Assembly: GCF_002835735.1 (NCBI RefSeq)
Contig: NZ_PISD01000008.1
Coordinates: 124,001-188,000, forward strand
Reading direction: 5' to 3'
Length of the DNA stretch: 64,000 bases
Source of the DNA: Cytobacillus horneckiae
Lineage (GTDB): Bacteria > Bacillota > Bacilli > Bacillales > Cytobacillaceae
Part shown: positions 62,840 to 64,000 of the stretch, piece by piece
Numbering within the stretch: the stretch's first letter is position 1
How the letters are laid out: each line of letters opens with the position of its first letter
Notes under the pieces: model-generated
Told to the model about the DNA's origin: nothing
The model's database searches: none
What the model saw: only the letters and a program-made list of their open reading frames with translations
Made by a program: the position numbers and the translations under genes

Positions 62840-64000
62840 ATGTCAAAATTATTAGATAAATATCAGGGGAACGTAGCAAAATTTCTTTCTGGCACAAAGA
62901 AAATGTTCATTAATGGTGAATGGGTTCCTTCTCTTTCTGGTAAAGTATATGAATCTATTAATCCAGCAAATGGAGAAGTCATTGCTAAAATTTATGAGGG
63001 GGAAAGGAGAGATGTGGATCGTGCAGTTCGTGCTGCAAGGTCAGCTTTTAAAGGACCGTGGTCAACTACTTCTCCTGCAACAAGGTCGAAACTCCTCAAT
63101 AAACTGGCTGATTTGCTTGAACTTCATTCAGAAGAGTTTGCCTATCTCGAAACGCTTGATGGCGGTATAACTATTAATTTTTCTCGCTATGGATTTGTTC
63201 CCTCAGCAATCGCCCATCTGCGCTATTATGCAGGCTGGGCCACTAAATTAACCGGTGATACGATACCTTTTGCGAATGGGGGAAACGTCCATGCATACAC
63301 AAAAAGGGAGCCAATAGGGGTTTGTGGACAAATTACGTCATGGAATATTCCTTTGCTTGGGGCAATTTGGAAATTAGCAGCCCCCCTTGCTGCAGGAAAT
63401 ACAATTATCTTAAAGCCTTCCCAGCAAACGTCCCTTACAACATTGCTATTAGGTGAGCTTATAAGGGAAGCAGGTTTCCCTGACGGGACAGTAAATATTG
63501 TAACCGGTTCCGGAGGGGTTATTGGGGAAGCTATCACCAGCCATCCCGATATAGATAAAATCGGCTTCACTGGTTCAACGGTTGTTGGGAAAGGAATTAT
63601 GAAGAACTCTTCTCAAACGTTGAAAAATATAACATTGGAATTAGGAGGGAAATCGCCGAATATTATTTTTGCAGATGCTGACATCGATAAAGCAATAAAA
63701 GGCTCCTTCATGGGGATGTTTACCAATCAGGGTCAAGTATGCATGGCGGGTTCCCGACTCTATGTAGAAAAAAAGGTGTATAACCAAGTTACAGAAAAAT
63801 TAGTTGAAATGGCGCAACAGATGAAAGTAGGCAACCCGTTAGATCAAAAGACACAGATGGGGCCGCTGGTTTCTAAACAGCATCTTGAAACAGTAAAAAA
63901 TTATATTAAAACTGCTAAAAAAGAAGGGGCCAAAGTTTTGACAGGAGGAAATACTTTACAGGGTGACGAGTTAGCAGGTGGAAATTACTTGCAGCCAACA
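62840..64000 (+). CDS. Aldehyde dehydrogenase, 3' end outside window
   Basis: The frame from ATG 62840 stays open to the right edge (387 codons seen). EPIGVCGQITSWNIPLL, GFTGSTVVGK, E267 in LELGGKSPN and the catalytic C301 in NQGQVCMAGSR are in the usual positions of an NAD(P)-dependent ALDH. It likely oxidises the aldehyde from an alcohol released by the esterase. The alcohol dehydrogenase needed first may be an SDR of the cluster or lie beyond the edge. Confidence 0.93.
   Translation, partial: MSKLLDKYQGNVAKFLSGTKKMFINGEWVPSLSGKVYESINPANGEVIAKIYEGERRDVDRAVRAARSAFKGPWSTTSPATRSKLLNKLADLLELHSEEFAYLETLDGGITINFSRYGFVPSAIAHLRYYAGWATKLTGDTIPFANGGNVHAYTKREPIGVCGQITSWNIPLLGAIWKLAAPLAAGNTIILKPSQQTSLTTLLLGELIREAGFPDGTVNIVTGSGGVIGEAITSHPDIDKIGFTGSTVVGKGIMKNSSQTLKNITLELGGKSPNIIFADADIDKAIKGSFMGMFTNQGQVCMAGSRLYVEKKVYNQVTEKLVEMAQQMKVGNPLDQKTQMGPLVSKQHLETVKNYIKTAKKEGAKVLTGGNTLQGDELAGGNYLQPT

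Noticed and set aside
62913-63570. Frames at 62913-63170 (plus) and 63226-63570 (minus)
   Set aside because: Both are shadows of the aldehyde dehydrogenase frame that starts at 62840 and runs off the right edge.

Overview
The window is from a low-GC Gram-positive bacterium, most likely a Bacillaceae member (Bacillus sensu lato). Support: AT-rich DNA, strong AGGAGG-type ribosome binding sites, frequent TTG and GTG starts, lipoprotein signal peptides, a MecA/PbpC-like PBP with BlaR1/BlaI, a YkwD-like CAP protein and PhnDCEE-type transport. No tRNA, rRNA, CRISPR array or intact insertion sequence was seen.

Layout. (1) 1-8.9 kb is a mixed chromosomal region: the end of a CobW-type GTPase, an array of about nine 52-bp hairpin repeats, secreted and zinc-ribbon proteins of unknown role, a lipoprotein/response regulator/histidine kinase operon, a CAP-domain protein and small proteins. 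(2) 9.0-13.9 kb, minus strand: a phnDCEE-like ABC importer followed by a Cys-dependent phosphatase and a GntR regulator, with no C-P lyase. (3) 14.2-22.7 kb is a complete beta-lactam response locus: signal peptidase plus class B PBP, blaR1-blaI, a MecA-like PBP lipoprotein and a class A beta-lactamase. Five BlaI-type dyads (TTACAnnTGTAA) sit at its promoters. (4) 22.8-26.4 kb: an SDR enzyme, a two-gene chromate transporter and a divergent LysR regulator. (5) 26.7 kb to the right edge is a very large acyl-CoA catabolic cluster.

The cluster holds two AMP-forming acyl-CoA ligases and remains of a third, three acyl-CoA dehydrogenases with their own EtfBA, and a CaiB-type CoA transferase. It also has an enoyl-CoA hydratase/isomerase, three MaoC-type hydratase subunits, three SDRs, two SCP-x-type thiolases plus several thiolase remnants, and a citryl-CoA-lyase-like protein. 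Accessory genes are two MFS transporters, two alkylsulfatase-like MBL proteins with unusual metal motifs, an epoxide-hydrolase-like protein, another MBL hydrolase, an HSL-type esterase, a Baeyer-Villiger monooxygenase and an aldehyde dehydrogenase cut by the right edge. Read together, the enzymes suggest oxidation of a cyclic or branched ketone to an ester or lactone, hydrolysis, oxidation to an acid, CoA activation and beta-oxidation. The substrate cannot be read from sequence.

The most striking non-coding signal is a roughly 90-bp upstream module repeated eight times in this cluster (E1-E8 below). It sits in front of separate transcription units and beside two paralogous LysR genes. Several copies still carry decayed thiolase 5' ends. 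This points to one LysR-controlled regulon that grew by duplication of a promoter-thiolase unit.
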